Source: Caballeronia sp. GAFFF1 | GTDB taxonomy: Bacteria > Pseudomonadota > Gammaproteobacteria > Burkholderiales > Burkholderiaceae | Length of the DNA stretch: 60,586 bases | Assembly: GCF_023630705.1 (NCBI RefSeq) | Contig: NZ_JALQEM010000017.1 | Location: 1-60,586 of the forward strand | Direction of reading: 5' to 3' | Shown: piece after piece, positions 49,030-57,616 of the stretch | Layout of the letters: every line of letters begins with the position of its first letter | Numbering within the stretch: the first letter of the stretch is position 1 | Made by a program: the position numbers and the translations under genes | The notes under the pieces: generated by a model | Database searches by the model: none | Told to the model about the DNA's origin: nothing | Seen by the model: only the letters and a program-made list of their open reading frames with translations

Positions 49030-49060
49030 AAGGGGCTGTCCCTTCGCGGAACGGCCCCTT
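49030..49060. terminator. Terminator between fabI and the small secreted protein gene
   Basis: A stem of AAGGGGC/GCCCCTT extended by three more pairs and a mismatch, with loop TTCGC. On the minus strand it ends in a run of seven T, so it serves mainly the downstream end of the 49085 gene; on the plus strand it can still help to end fabI. Confidence 0.7.
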
Positions 49061-49084
49061 CGTCGTTTGGCGGCAGTCGAGAGA

Positions 49085-49438
49085 TCAACGGTGGCCGTGG
49101 CCGTGGCCATTGCCGTGACCGTTCCCGTGTCTGTGCTCGTATTCATGGCCGTAGCCGTGATAGCGATTCCAGTCGGCGCGGCTCCAGTAGCGCCGTCCGT
49201 CCCAGTACCGGTTGCCGTGCCAGCCGATCACCAGGGGCGGCGCATACATTGGCGCGGGCTGGTAGATGACCGGCGGCGGTGGCGGCGCGTAGACAGGTGT
49301 GGGCGCGACATATACGGGCGCCGGGACGCCGATATTCACGCCGACGTGCACATCCGCCGCTTGCGCGGAACTGCCCGCGGCCCAGACCGCGACGCTCAGC
49401 GCGGCTGCGAGCGACGCCCTCGTCGTATTGACTTTCAT
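49085..49438 (-). CDS. Small secreted Pro/Gly/His-rich protein (paralogue 1)
   Basis: 117 residues with a Sec signal peptide (cleavage likely after SAQA at about residue 27). A VGVNIGVPAPVYVAP motif leads to a proline-rich stretch PVYAPPPPP, then IGWHGNRYWDGRRYW and a C-terminal Gly/His repeat. Proteins with this outline are common in Burkholderia and unassigned. The His-rich tail could bind metal. It closely resembles the neighbour at 49651-50001, so the pair arose by tandem duplication. Confidence 0.85.
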   Translation of the reverse strand: MKVNTTRASLAAALSVAVWAAGSSAQAADVHVGVNIGVPAPVYVAPTPVYAPPPPPVIYQPAPMYAPPLVIGWHGNRYWDGRRYWSRADWNRYHGYGHEYEHRHGNGHGNGHGHGHR

Positions 49439-49586
49439 GGCTTCGATCCTCGTTTTCTCGTTGTTGGCGTGCCACGAAATATAACGGAATGCTTTCAGTC
49501 GGATATTTCCGCTTTGTAAGTTCGTGCGCCATTCGGCGTTAAGTCAGAGGAAAGCTTACGTTTAGTTACATCGCAAAGCCGCAAAA

Positions 49587-49618
49587 CAAAAAGCCACCCG
49601 CGCTCGTGCGGGTGGCTT
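49587..49618 (-). terminator. Terminator of the paralogue 2 gene
   Basis: A perfect 11-bp stem (AAGCCACCCGC with GCGGGTGGCTT) followed on the minus strand by TTTGTTTTG. It lies between the two paralogues, so each is probably transcribed separately. Confidence 0.8.
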
Positions 49619-49650
49619 CCGGTAGAAAACCAAGCGAGCGAAGCCGACGC

Positions 49651-50001
49651 TCAATGCCAGCCGTGATGCCCGTGGTCTCCGTGACCGTGTTCCTCGTGGC
49701 CATAGGCGTGGCCGTGTCCGTGATACCGATACCAGTCGTCGCGATCCCAGTAGCGACGGCCGTCCCAGTAACGATCGCCGTGCCAGCCGATCACGACGGC
49801 CGGCTGCACATAGACCGGCGGCGGCGGCGCGTACACGACGGGCGGCGGAGGCGGCGCATACACCGGCGCCGGCGCGACGTAAACCGGCGCGGGCACCCCG
49901 ATGTTCACGCCCACCGACACTCCCGCCATTGCCGCGCCCGACAACGTCAAGCCGCCGAGCACGAGCGCGTACGCCACGGAAGCCTTCGAAACCTTGTTCA
50001 T
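49651..50001 (-). CDS. Small secreted Pro/Gly/His-rich protein (paralogue 2)
   Basis: 116 residues from the ATG at 50001, with a GTGGG tract upstream. The plan is identical to its neighbour: signal peptide ending near GAAMA, VGVNIGVPAPVYVAPAP, PPPPP-rich middle, IGWHGDRYWDGRRYW, and a His/Gly/Glu-rich end (HGHGHAYGHEEHGHGDHGHH). Likely periplasmic or surface. Function unknown; metal binding by the tail is only a guess. Confidence 0.85.
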   Translation of the reverse strand: MNKVSKASVAYALVLGGLTLSGAAMAGVSVGVNIGVPAPVYVAPAPVYAPPPPPVVYAPPPPVYVQPAVVIGWHGDRYWDGRRYWDRDDWYRYHGHGHAYGHEEHGHGDHGHHGWH

Positions 50002-50221
50002 GTGAAGCCCACCTCGATGGGATGTTTGTTGTGTTGAATCGACTATATCGAACGATTTGCCAGACAGTTGTTCGAGTTCGTAACCTCTCGTTACCAGCCG
50101 CTCGCCGCTTCTTTCGGGCGAGATCCTGACGAGCAGCCAGGCGTTGCCGCTTCCACTATCCGCGCCAAAACGAACGGCGGCCCAAGCAGGGCCCCCGCGA
50201 TAGTACCGCATGTCATACCAA

Positions 50222-51538
50222 TCAGTTGGGCAATTCCTGGCCCTTCGTTTCCGGCGCGAACGGAATGACCGCGAGGCCGATCAGGAACGCAATGCCCGTG
50301 AGCGCGATCGGCACGCCGAGCGTCTTCATGTTCAGCACCATTGCGCCGATGCCGAAGTTCACGATCGCGCCGAAGAAGCGCCCAATCGACGTGCAGAACG
50401 CGAACGCCGTCGCCCGCACGCGGGTCTCGAACTGCTCGGGGAGCCAAAGGCTGAAGAGCGCGAAGTTGCCGCCGAAGAAGCCGAGCACGAACAGAAGCGC
50501 GATGAACGGCACGAGCCCGTTGTTCAGATAGAACGCCCAGCCGAACGACAGCGCGATGGACACCGCCATGCCGACGAAGTACACCGCGAGCGTCTTGCGG
50601 CGGCCGATGCGCTCGGCCATCGGCGGCAGCGCGAGACAGCCGATGATCGTGCCGATGGACAAGAGCCCCGTCGCGATCGACGCCATGCGCGCCGCTTCGG
50701 GCTTGGTCATGCCGGCGCGCGTCGCAAGCTGGATGACCGCCGACGGTTCATACACCGCGCCGGCCCACAGCCCGATGATCGCCACCGTGAGCAGCACGGC
50801 CGCGACGATGGTGCGCTTGCGATACTGCGCCGAGAAAATGGCGCGCAGCGGACTCTGATGCTTGACCGCGGGCGCCGCCGTGGCTTCGGCGCGCTCCCAC
50901 TTGTCGGTTTCCTTGACGCGCGTCAGCACGAGAATCGACACGACGACGGGAAACAGCCCGACGAGAAACATCGCGCGCCAGCCGAACGCAGCGCCGATGG
51001 TGTAATTCAGCGCCGCCGCCAGAAAGAAGCCCGCGTAGTAGCCGGTTTGCAGATAGCCCGCGCCCATTTTGCGGCGGTCTTCCGGCCACGCTTCCGCGAC
51101 GTACGTCCCGGCGAGCGCCCACTCCCCGCCTATGCCCACGCCCGCGAAGAAGCGGTAGATGCCGAGCGCCCAGACCGTGTGGGCGGTGGCGGCCAGTCCG
51201 GTGAAGATGGCGAACGTGAAGATCGTCGCCGCGAGCACCTTCGTGCGCCCGAAGCGGTCCGCGAGCGGCCCCCAGATGAACGACAGTCCCCATCCGACCA
51301 GAAACAGCGCGAAAAGGATCGATCCGGCGAGACCGACATTCGCGGGCGTCGCGGCATAGCCGGAGCGCGGCAGCAATTCGGTCAGCGCCGGCGCGAGCAC
51401 GAGCGCGTAGATAAACGAGTCCATCCCGTCGAGCGTCCAGCCCGCCCATGCGCCCCAGAAGCCGGTGATTTGCGAACGGTTGAGCGGTGTCCTCGTGGCG
51501 CGCGTGGCGCTGATCGGTCGATCTAGCGTGCTAGGCAT
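50222..51538 (-). CDS. MFS transporter, metabolite:H+ symporter type
   Basis: 438 residues, 12 predicted membrane helices. The loop between helices 2 and 3 carries the MFS motif GPLADRFGRTKVLA, and IGGEWALAGTYVAEAWPEDRRK resembles sialate/aromatic-acid/dicarboxylate symporters. GAAAGGAGAG precedes the ATG. It is divergent from the GntR gene and the mdc operon, and no other malonate transporter (MdcLM/MadLM or MdcF) is visible in this locus, so a malonate import role is a good guess but unproven. Confidence 0.9.
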   Translation of the reverse strand: MPSTLDRPISATRATRTPLNRSQITGFWGAWAGWTLDGMDSFIYALVLAPALTELLPRSGYAATPANVGLAGSILFALFLVGWGLSFIWGPLADRFGRTKVLAATIFTFAIFTGLAATAHTVWALGIYRFFAGVGIGGEWALAGTYVAEAWPEDRRKMGAGYLQTGYYAGFFLAAALNYTIGAAFGWRAMFLVGLFPVVVSILVLTRVKETDKWERAEATAAPAVKHQSPLRAIFSAQYRKRTIVAAVLLTVAIIGLWAGAVYEPSAVIQLATRAGMTKPEAARMASIATGLLSIGTIIGCLALPPMAERIGRRKTLAVYFVGMAVSIALSFGWAFYLNNGLVPFIALLFVLGFFGGNFALFSLWLPEQFETRVRATAFAFCTSIGRFFGAIVNFGIGAMVLNMKTLGVPIALTGIAFLIGLAVIPFAPETKGQELPN

Positions 51539-51630
51539 GGCGTGTCTCTCCTTTCTCTGCGGGTCGGCAACTGACGGGAAATTCGACGCGCGTGTTATCG
51601 GTATGGGTGTCGGCGTCTAGGGAAAGCACC

Positions 51631-51659
51631 GTGGTTCGGCATACGGTTTTATATATAAT
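51631..51659 (+). promoter_or_regulatory. Candidate mdc operon promoter/operator region
   Basis: A consensus TATAAT (51654-51659) lies inside an A/T palindrome-like run TTATATATAATATT in an otherwise GC-rich divergent region. The -35 is weak (GTGGTT, 51631-51636, 17-base spacer). GntR regulators of this class usually bind short A/T-rich inverted repeats, so the run may be the operator. The start of the regulator gene is 47 bases downstream. Confidence 0.5.
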
Positions 51660-51705
51660 ATTTGAACAACAGCACGCGACAACTCCGCACTTTCACCTAG
51701 CAGCC

Positions 51706-52488
51706 ATGTCGACAAATCTCTCTTCACAAGCGGCTTCGTTTCGCGACGCGCAGTTCGAGCCGCGCCAGAGCACGTCGCGCTTCATCGCGGATGCGTTGCG
51801 CGCCGCCATCGTCGAAGGCTCGCTCACGCCCGGCGAGCCGCTGCGTCAGGATGCGATCGCACGGCAGTTTTCGGTCAGCGCGATACCCGTGCGCGAAGCC
51901 TTCCGTCAACTGGAAAGCGAAGGCTGGGTGAAGATCGAGCCGAATCGCGGCGCCGCCGTCAGCCCGCAATCGGCGGACGAAGCGCGCGAGATCTACGAGA
52001 TTCGCGCCTCGCTCGAAAGTCTCGCCATCGGCATTGCAATCGCGCACCACACGCCGGAAACGCTCACGGAATGCAAACGCCTGCTCGAAGCCGCCGAGAA
52101 CGAGCGGGACCCCGCGCTCTACGTCATGCGCAACGAGCAGTTCCATGCGAGCCTGTACGCGCCGGCCAGTCGCCCGCATCTGATGGAGCTGATCGGCCAG
52201 ATGCACCGGCGCGGCGAGCGGTATCTGCGCCTGAAACTCGGCTTGCCGATCCACAAGGATTCCTCCGATGCCGAGCACCGCGCGATCTTCGATGCGCTCG
52301 CCGCACGCGACATCGAAGCTGCGCAGACGCTCGTCGCGCGTCACTTGCTGGCGACGGGCGAGCTGATTCACCGCTTTCTCGCCGATGCGCAGGCGCTTGC
52401 CGCATCGAAAGAGGTGAAAAACAAGCGCCGCGCGCGCCCTTCCGCCGCTGCATCCTCACGAACGACTTCCCGACAGGCCGACCGATGA
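51706..52488 (+). CDS. GntR/FadR-family transcriptional regulator, MdcY-like
   Basis: 260 residues from the ATG at 51706. An N-terminal winged helix-turn-helix (about 20-85; SRFIADALRAAIVEGSLTPG, then ARQFSVSAIPVREAFRQLE) is followed by an FCD ligand-binding domain with the metal-binding region FHASLYAPASRP. A malonate-operon GntR repressor, MdcY, is known from Acinetobacter, and the position here is the same. Its stop overlaps the start of mdcA (ATGA), so it is cotranscribed with the operon it probably controls. The C-terminal 30 residues are basic and Ser-rich. Confidence 0.88.
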   Translation: MSTNLSSQAASFRDAQFEPRQSTSRFIADALRAAIVEGSLTPGEPLRQDAIARQFSVSAIPVREAFRQLESEGWVKIEPNRGAAVSPQSADEAREIYEIRASLESLAIGIAIAHHTPETLTECKRLLEAAENERDPALYVMRNEQFHASLYAPASRPHLMELIGQMHRRGERYLRLKLGLPIHKDSSDAEHRAIFDALAARDIEAAQTLVARHLLATGELIHRFLADAQALAASKEVKNKRRARPSAAASSRTTSRQADR

Positions 52489-54161
52489 ATTCGTCCCCTT
52501 CCGCCGATGCCCTCACGCCATCCCGAAGCTGGAACACGCGCGCGCAGGAAAAAGCGCGGCGCCTGAAGCTGATCGAGCCGTGGCTCGACGGTCCGGTGCT
52601 CGACACCGAACGCATCGTGGACGCGCTGCATGCGTTGATCGTCACGGGCGACCGCGTCGCGCTCGAAGGGAATAACCAGAAGCAGGCGGATTTTCTGTCC
52701 CGCGCCTTCGCGCGGCTCGATCCGGAGCGCGTGCACGACGTGCATCTGCTGATTTCGAGCATCAGCCGGCCCGAGCATCTGACGCTCTTCGAACAGGGCA
52801 TCGCGCGCAAGGTCGATTTTGCCTATGCCGGTCCGCAGAGCCTGCGCGTCGCGCAACTGCTGGAAGACGGGCTGCTCGAAATCGGCGCGATTTATACGTA
52901 CATCGAACTGTACGCGCGCATGTTCATCGATCTCACGCCGAACGTCGCGCTCGTCTGCGCGGAAAAGGCGGACCGCCACGGCAATCTGTACACCGGCGCG
53001 AACACCGAGGACACGCCGACCATCGTGGAAGCGGCCGCGTTCCGGCATGGCATCGTGATCGCGCAGGTCAACGAGATCGTGGATGAACTGCCGCGCGTCG
53101 ATATTCCCGGCTCGTGGGTCGATGTCATCGTGAAGGCGGACCGGCCGTTCGCCGTCGAGCCGCTTTTCACGCGCGATCCGCGCCACATCGGCGAGCTGCA
53201 AATTCTGATGGCGATGATGACCATTCGCGGCATCTACGCGCGCTATGGCGTCACGTCGCTGAACCACGGCATCGGCTTCGACACGGCCGCGATCGAACTG
53301 CTTCTGCCGACGTACGGCGAATCGCTCGGGCTCAAGGGCAAGATCTGCACGCACTGGGCGCTCAATCCGCATCCGACGCTGATTCCCGCCATCGAAAGCG
53401 GCTGGGTCGAAAGCGTGCACTGCTTCGGCAGCGAAGTCGGCATGGAGAAGTACATCGCGGCGCGCCCGGACGTGTTCTTTACCGGGCGCGACGGCAGCCT
53501 GCGGTCGAACCGCGTGTTCTGTCAGCTTGCGGGACAGTACGGCGTCGATCTGTTCATCGGCTCGACCTTGCAGATGGACGCGGACGCGAATTCATCGACC
53601 GTCACGCTCGGGCGGCTCGCGGGCTTCGGCGGCGCGCCGAACATGGGCCACGATCCGCGCGGACGCCGCCATTCGAGCGAGGCGTGGCTCAGGCTCCTGA
53701 AAAACGACGGCCCGAATCCGGCCATCGCGCGGGGGCACAAGCTCGTCGTGCAGACCGCCGAGACGTACAAGAAAGGCGGCGAGCCGACCATCGTGGATGC
53801 GCTCGACGCGATCGCCGTCGGTGAAAAGAGCCGCATGCCGATCGCGCCCGTAATGATCTACGGCGACGACGTCACGCATGTGGTGACCGAAGAAGGCATC
53901 GCGTATCTGCACGCGGCCGAAGGCATCGACGAACGGCGCGCGGCGCTCGCCGCCGTCGCGGGCGTGACGCCGATCGGCATGCGCGCCGATGCGAACAAGA
54001 CGGCAGAGCTGCGCAGGCGCGGCATCGTTGCGTTCCCGGAAGACCTCGGCGTGCGGCGCGGCGACGCGAAACGGTCGCTACTCGCCGCGCGCAGCATCGA
54101 CGATCTCGCCGCGTGGTCGGGCGGTCTGTATGCGCCGCCCGCGCGCTTCAGAAGCTGGTGA
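52485..54161 (+). CDS. mdcA: Malonate decarboxylase alpha subunit
   Basis: 558 residues from the ATG at 52485 (ATGA overlap with the regulator). It is the CoA-transferase-like subunit that moves the malonyl group from acetyl-ACP/malonate exchange onto the acyl carrier protein MdcC. Motifs include WLDGPVLDTERIVDALHALI and ALEGNNQKQADFL near the N-terminus and a CoA-transferase-like core. The length is the usual 550 or so. First gene of the enzyme operon. Confidence 0.94.
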   Translation: MNSSPSADALTPSRSWNTRAQEKARRLKLIEPWLDGPVLDTERIVDALHALIVTGDRVALEGNNQKQADFLSRAFARLDPERVHDVHLLISSISRPEHLTLFEQGIARKVDFAYAGPQSLRVAQLLEDGLLEIGAIYTYIELYARMFIDLTPNVALVCAEKADRHGNLYTGANTEDTPTIVEAAAFRHGIVIAQVNEIVDELPRVDIPGSWVDVIVKADRPFAVEPLFTRDPRHIGELQILMAMMTIRGIYARYGVTSLNHGIGFDTAAIELLLPTYGESLGLKGKICTHWALNPHPTLIPAIESGWVESVHCFGSEVGMEKYIAARPDVFFTGRDGSLRSNRVFCQLAGQYGVDLFIGSTLQMDADANSSTVTLGRLAGFGGAPNMGHDPRGRRHSSEAWLRLLKNDGPNPAIARGHKLVVQTAETYKKGGEPTIVDALDAIAVGEKSRMPIAPVMIYGDDVTHVVTEEGIAYLHAAEGIDERRAALAAVAGVTPIGMRADANKTAELRRRGIVAFPEDLGVRRGDAKRSLLAARSIDDLAAWSGGLYAPPARFRSW

Positions 54162-54166
54162 GCGCG

Positions 54167-55042
54167 ATGACCGCCGCCCTTCCCCTTCTTCTCGATGACG
54201 CCTGCCGGAGCGAGCGCGCCGCGTCCGCGCGTGTCATCGCCGCGCTCGCCGTCGATGCGCTGATCGCCGAGGCGCGTCTCACGCCGAAACCCGCGCTCGT
54301 CGACGAACGCGGCAGCGGCGCGCATCGCGATCTCGATCTCGACACGATGCTGCGCTCGGCGGGCGCGCTGCAACCGACGTTTCTCGCCATCGCGCGGGCC
54401 GCGTCGGGCGTGGCGCCGTCGCAGGCGCTGCGCGAACGGCTCGCGCGCATCGGCCGCGAAGGCGAAGCCGCGATGCTGCGCGCGACCGGCGGCAGCAATG
54501 CGCATCGCGGCGCAATCTGGATCGTCGGCTTGTTGTGCGCCGGCGCGGCGATGCATGCGCCCGGCGACAGCGAAGCGATCTGCGCGTCGGCGGCGAGCAT
54601 CGCGCGATACGACGACCGCTTCGCGCCCGCGTGTGCGCAGGCGAGCCACGGCGCGCGCGTGACGGCGCGCTTTCGCGTCGCGGGCGCGCGCGGCGAAGCG
54701 CGCGAGGGCTTTCCGCATGCGTTGCGAATCGGCTTGCCGGCGCTCGCCGATGCGCGCCGCCGCGGCCTTTCCGACACGTACGCGCGGCTCGACGCGCTCG
54801 TCGCCATCATGGCCTCGCTCGACGATACATGCCTCTTGCATCGCGGCGGCATGCAGGCGCTCGCCGTCGCCAAAGACGGCGCGCGACGCGTGATCGAACA
54901 CGGCGGAATGGCGCACGCAGCGGGACGCGCCGCGCTCGCGCGGCTGGACGGTGACTTGCTGGCGCTGCACGCATCGCCCGGCGGCGCGGCCGACCTGCTC
55001 GCCGCCACGCTCTTTCTCGACAGCCTCGGGCAATCGTCCTGA
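54167..55042 (+). CDS. mdcB: Triphosphoribosyl-dephospho-CoA synthase
   Basis: 291 residues from the ATG at 54167, 5 bases after mdcA. Family motifs TPKPALVDERGSGAHRD and GGSNAHRGAIWIVGLLCAG are intact; this is the CitG/MdcB family. It makes the triphosphoribosyl-dephospho-CoA precursor of the prosthetic group that MdcG later attaches to MdcC. Cytoplasmic. Confidence 0.94.
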   Translation: MTAALPLLLDDACRSERAASARVIAALAVDALIAEARLTPKPALVDERGSGAHRDLDLDTMLRSAGALQPTFLAIARAASGVAPSQALRERLARIGREGEAAMLRATGGSNAHRGAIWIVGLLCAGAAMHAPGDSEAICASAASIARYDDRFAPACAQASHGARVTARFRVAGARGEAREGFPHALRIGLPALADARRRGLSDTYARLDALVAIMASLDDTCLLHRGGMQALAVAKDGARRVIEHGGMAHAAGRAALARLDGDLLALHASPGGAADLLAATLFLDSLGQSS

Positions 55043-55063
55043 GACGCAACCAGAGGAACGAAG

Positions 55064-55378
55064 ATGGAAAACATGCGATACGAATATCCCGCCAAACGGC
55101 CCGTCACGCGCCGCGCGCACGTGGGCGTGGTCGGATCGGGCGATCTCGAAGTGCTGCTCACGCCGTCGCAGACGGCCAACGCGGAAGTGGTGATCCGTAC
55201 GAGCGTCGACGGATACGAGCACGTCTGGAAAAGCGTGCTCGACCGCTTCTTCCAGCGCTACGACGGCGCCGCGAAATTCGAGCTGAACGACTTCGGCGCG
55301 ACGCCCGGCGTCGTGATGCTGCGCCTTTCGGAAGCGGCCGAAGCCAGCGACGCCGAGCAAAGCGGAGCGGCGCGATGA
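55064..55378 (+). CDS. mdcC: Malonate decarboxylase acyl carrier protein (delta subunit)
   Basis: 104 residues, AGAGGAACG upstream of the ATG at 55064. The serine that receives the 2'-(5''-phosphoribosyl)-3'-dephospho-CoA group is S25 (GVVGSGDLEVLL), the same number as in the Klebsiella protein. It carries acetyl/malonyl groups between the MdcA, MdcD and MdcE subunits. Its stop overlaps mdcD (ATGA). Confidence 0.94.
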   Translation: MENMRYEYPAKRPVTRRAHVGVVGSGDLEVLLTPSQTANAEVVIRTSVDGYEHVWKSVLDRFFQRYDGAAKFELNDFGATPGVVMLRLSEAAEASDAEQSGAAR

Positions 55379-56232
55379 ATGCCCACGACACGTTTCTCGC
55401 CCGGCACAGCTTCATCGAAATGACGGCGCGCGAGCGCGCCCGGGCCTTGCTCGATGCGGGCACGTACCGCGAACTGCTCGGCCCGTTCGACCGGCTCGAA
55501 TCGCCGTGGCTCGCGATGCAGAACATCGTCTGCCAGTCCGACGACGGCGCGGTGATCGCACGCGGCACGCTCGGCGGCGAGCCGGCCGTCATCGCCGCGA
55601 TCGAGCCGGCGTTTCAGGGCGGCAGCATCGGGGAAGTGTCGGGCGCGAAGATCGCGGCCGCGCTCGAACTCGCGCTCGGCGAATTCGAGACGGGTCGCGC
55701 GATTCGTCCGGTGATCCTCTTTGAGACGGGCGGCGTCCGCTTGCAGGAAGCGAACCTCGGCCTTGCGGCGATCGCGGAGATTCAGGCGGCTATCGTCGCG
55801 CTGCGGCGGCATGTGCCGGTGGTCGGCGTGATCGGCGGGATGGTCGGCTGCTTCGGCGGCATGTCGCTCGCTGCCGCGTTGTGCACGGAACTCGTGATGA
55901 CGCGGCAGGCGCGCCTCGGCATGAACGGGCCGGAAGTGATCGAGCAGGAAGCGGGCATCGAGGAACTCGACGCGGGTGATCGCCGGCTCATCTGGTCGAT
56001 GATCGGCGGCGAAGAGCGCGTGGCGGTCGGGCTGGCGGATACGCTCGTCGAAGACGATACGGCGCAGGTTCGCGACGCGGTGCTCGCGGCTTTCGCGCGC
56101 GGGGTGCCGGCGCGGCATCGCAGCGAGGACGTGGACGGGTTTATCGAACGCCTTGCGCGTGTCGACCCCAGCGCGATCGATCCTGACACGCTGCGCGCGC
56201 TGTGGAACCAGACTGGAGGATCGCAACGATGA
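55375..56232 (+). CDS. mdcD: Malonate decarboxylase beta subunit
   Basis: 285 residues of the acetyl-CoA-carboxylase carboxyltransferase-type crotonase-like fold, with FLARHSFIEMTARERARALLD at the N-terminus and GMVGCFGGMSLAAALCTELV in the core. It decarboxylates malonyl-S-ACP together with the gamma subunit. It overlaps mdcC and mdcE by 4 bases each, a tightly coupled block. Confidence 0.94.
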   Translation: MNAHDTFLARHSFIEMTARERARALLDAGTYRELLGPFDRLESPWLAMQNIVCQSDDGAVIARGTLGGEPAVIAAIEPAFQGGSIGEVSGAKIAAALELALGEFETGRAIRPVILFETGGVRLQEANLGLAAIAEIQAAIVALRRHVPVVGVIGGMVGCFGGMSLAAALCTELVMTRQARLGMNGPEVIEQEAGIEELDAGDRRLIWSMIGGEERVAVGLADTLVEDDTAQVRDAVLAAFARGVPARHRSEDVDGFIERLARVDPSAIDPDTLRALWNQTGGSQR

Positions 56233-57053
56233 GCACGATCAACGCCATGACTTCGCGCGGCGCGTGCTGGCTGGATGCGCTGACGACGGCACCTTCCGAC
56301 GCCGAAAGCGGCCCGGTCCGCGCGCGCGACGGCGAACTGGATGGCGCTGCGGCGCGCTTCATCGCCGTGGTGCCCGATCCGCACAACCGCTTTCCTCGCG
56401 CGACCGACAACGTGGTCGGGCTCGAACAGGGCTGGCTGCTCGCCCGCGCGGTGCGCGAGGTGATCGACGCCGACCGCGACGCTGAGTCGAAGCGGCCCAT
56501 CGTCGCCGTCGTCGATGTAAAGAGCCAGGCGTACGGACGGCGCGAGGAGTTGCTCGGCATCCATCTCGCATGCGCCGCCGCCGTGGATGCCTACGCGAGC
56601 GCGCGGCTCGCCGGGCATCCGGTGATCGCGCTGATCGTCGGGCCCGCGATGTCGGGCGCGTATCTCGCGCACGGCTATCAGGCGAACCGGATCGTCGCTC
56701 TCGATGCGTCGGGCACGGCGGTGCACGCCATGGGCAAGGAAGCGGCGGCGCGCGTCACGCGGCGCAGCGTCGAGAGCCTCGATGCGCTCGGCGATACGGT
56801 CTTGCCGATGTCGTACAAGATGAGCGCCTACGCGAAGCTCGGACTGCTGCACGAACTGATCGAAGGCGTGAACGCGGATGCGCCCTCGCAGGCGGATATC
56901 GAACGCGTGAAGGCATCGCTGGCCGCGGCGGTTGCGCACGCGCGTGGCGGACCGCGCGATTTGTCGAACCGGCTGACGTCGGCGGACGCAAAGCGCACGC
57001 GGGCGGCGTCGGTGGACGTGCGGCGGCGGATGCGCGAGCAGTGGGAGGGGTGA
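56229..57053 (+). CDS. mdcE: Malonate decarboxylase gamma subunit
   Basis: 274 residues from the ATG at 56229 (ATGA overlap with mdcD). Typical family segments are DVKSQAYGRREELLGIHLAC and GPAMSGAYLAHGYQANRI. It forms the decarboxylase with MdcD. It is the last gene of the coupled block; mdcG follows only after a 578-base interval, not directly. Confidence 0.94.
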   Translation: MSTINAMTSRGACWLDALTTAPSDAESGPVRARDGELDGAAARFIAVVPDPHNRFPRATDNVVGLEQGWLLARAVREVIDADRDAESKRPIVAVVDVKSQAYGRREELLGIHLACAAAVDAYASARLAGHPVIALIVGPAMSGAYLAHGYQANRIVALDASGTAVHAMGKEAAARVTRRSVESLDALGDTVLPMSYKMSAYAKLGLLHELIEGVNADAPSQADIERVKASLAAAVAHARGGPRDLSNRLTSADAKRTRAASVDVRRRMREQWEG

Positions 57054-57616
57054 TGCCGGACGAGTCGGGGCGTTTAGTGCGTTCAGTGCGTTGGGCGTAT
57101 TCGGCGTGTCCGGCGTGTCCGGCGTGTTCGGCTCTTTGGGCGTTCTCGGCGCGGTCGGTGCTTGCGGCGCATTGCGCGCGTTCGGGCCGCGCTGTGCGGC
57201 GCCCATCCGCTTCACTAGGCGCGTTCGGCGGGTCCGTGCGTTCCAGTGCGGCATTCGCGGCGCGTTCCGCTCGCGCCGTCCGAGCGCCAGCTTCGCGACG
57301 CAAGGGACGCCTTCGGCGCATCCAGTGCGATACGCGGCTCACGCACGGCGCGGGACTTCCGGCGCGCTGCGCCGCTGGTTTTGCATCGCTTGTGCGGATG
57401 GAGCAATCGCTCGGGCCGATGCTTTTCTGCGCGTCGATGGAAGCCCTTTGCCCGCACCGCGCGATTCGCGATTCGCGATCGTGCGCAGACCCGTCAGCCC
57501 GAATCCTCGAGCGCAAACAACGATGCGCCGCGGCCGGCTCTCCCAGGCCAACAGTCGCACCTCCCACAATCCCGGTCTCTCGCTTCGGCCTGCCGCGCCG
57601 CCCAATCATCGGATAG
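57053..57616 (+). CDS. Doubtful 187-codon frame in the mdcE-mdcG interval
   Basis: An open frame starts at an ATG overlapping the mdcE stop (TGATG) with GGGAGGGG upstream, and ends 15 bases before mdcG, so its placement looks operonic. The product is low complexity, rich in Ala, Arg, Ser and Cys, with tripeptide repeats such as ACP, and resembles nothing I know. Codon use includes TTA, CTA, ACA and several CGA and looks less GC3-biased than the mdc genes, especially in the second half. I consider it more likely non-coding than real. Confidence 0.25.
   Translation: MPDESGRLVRSVRWAYSACPACPACSALWAFSARSVLAAHCARSGRAVRRPSASLGAFGGSVRSSAAFAARSARAVRAPASRRKGRLRRIQCDTRLTHGAGLPARCAAGFASLVRMEQSLGPMLFCASMEALCPHRAIRDSRSCADPSARILERKQRCAAAGSPRPTVAPPTIPVSRFGLPRRPIIG

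Noticed and set aside
55782..57254. Long minus-strand frame with Thr/Pro/Asn repeats (NTPDTPDTP...)
   Set aside because: It lies antisense to mdcD and mdcE, which are certain, and its repeats are only the 9-base units read backward. No ribosome site or family resemblance.
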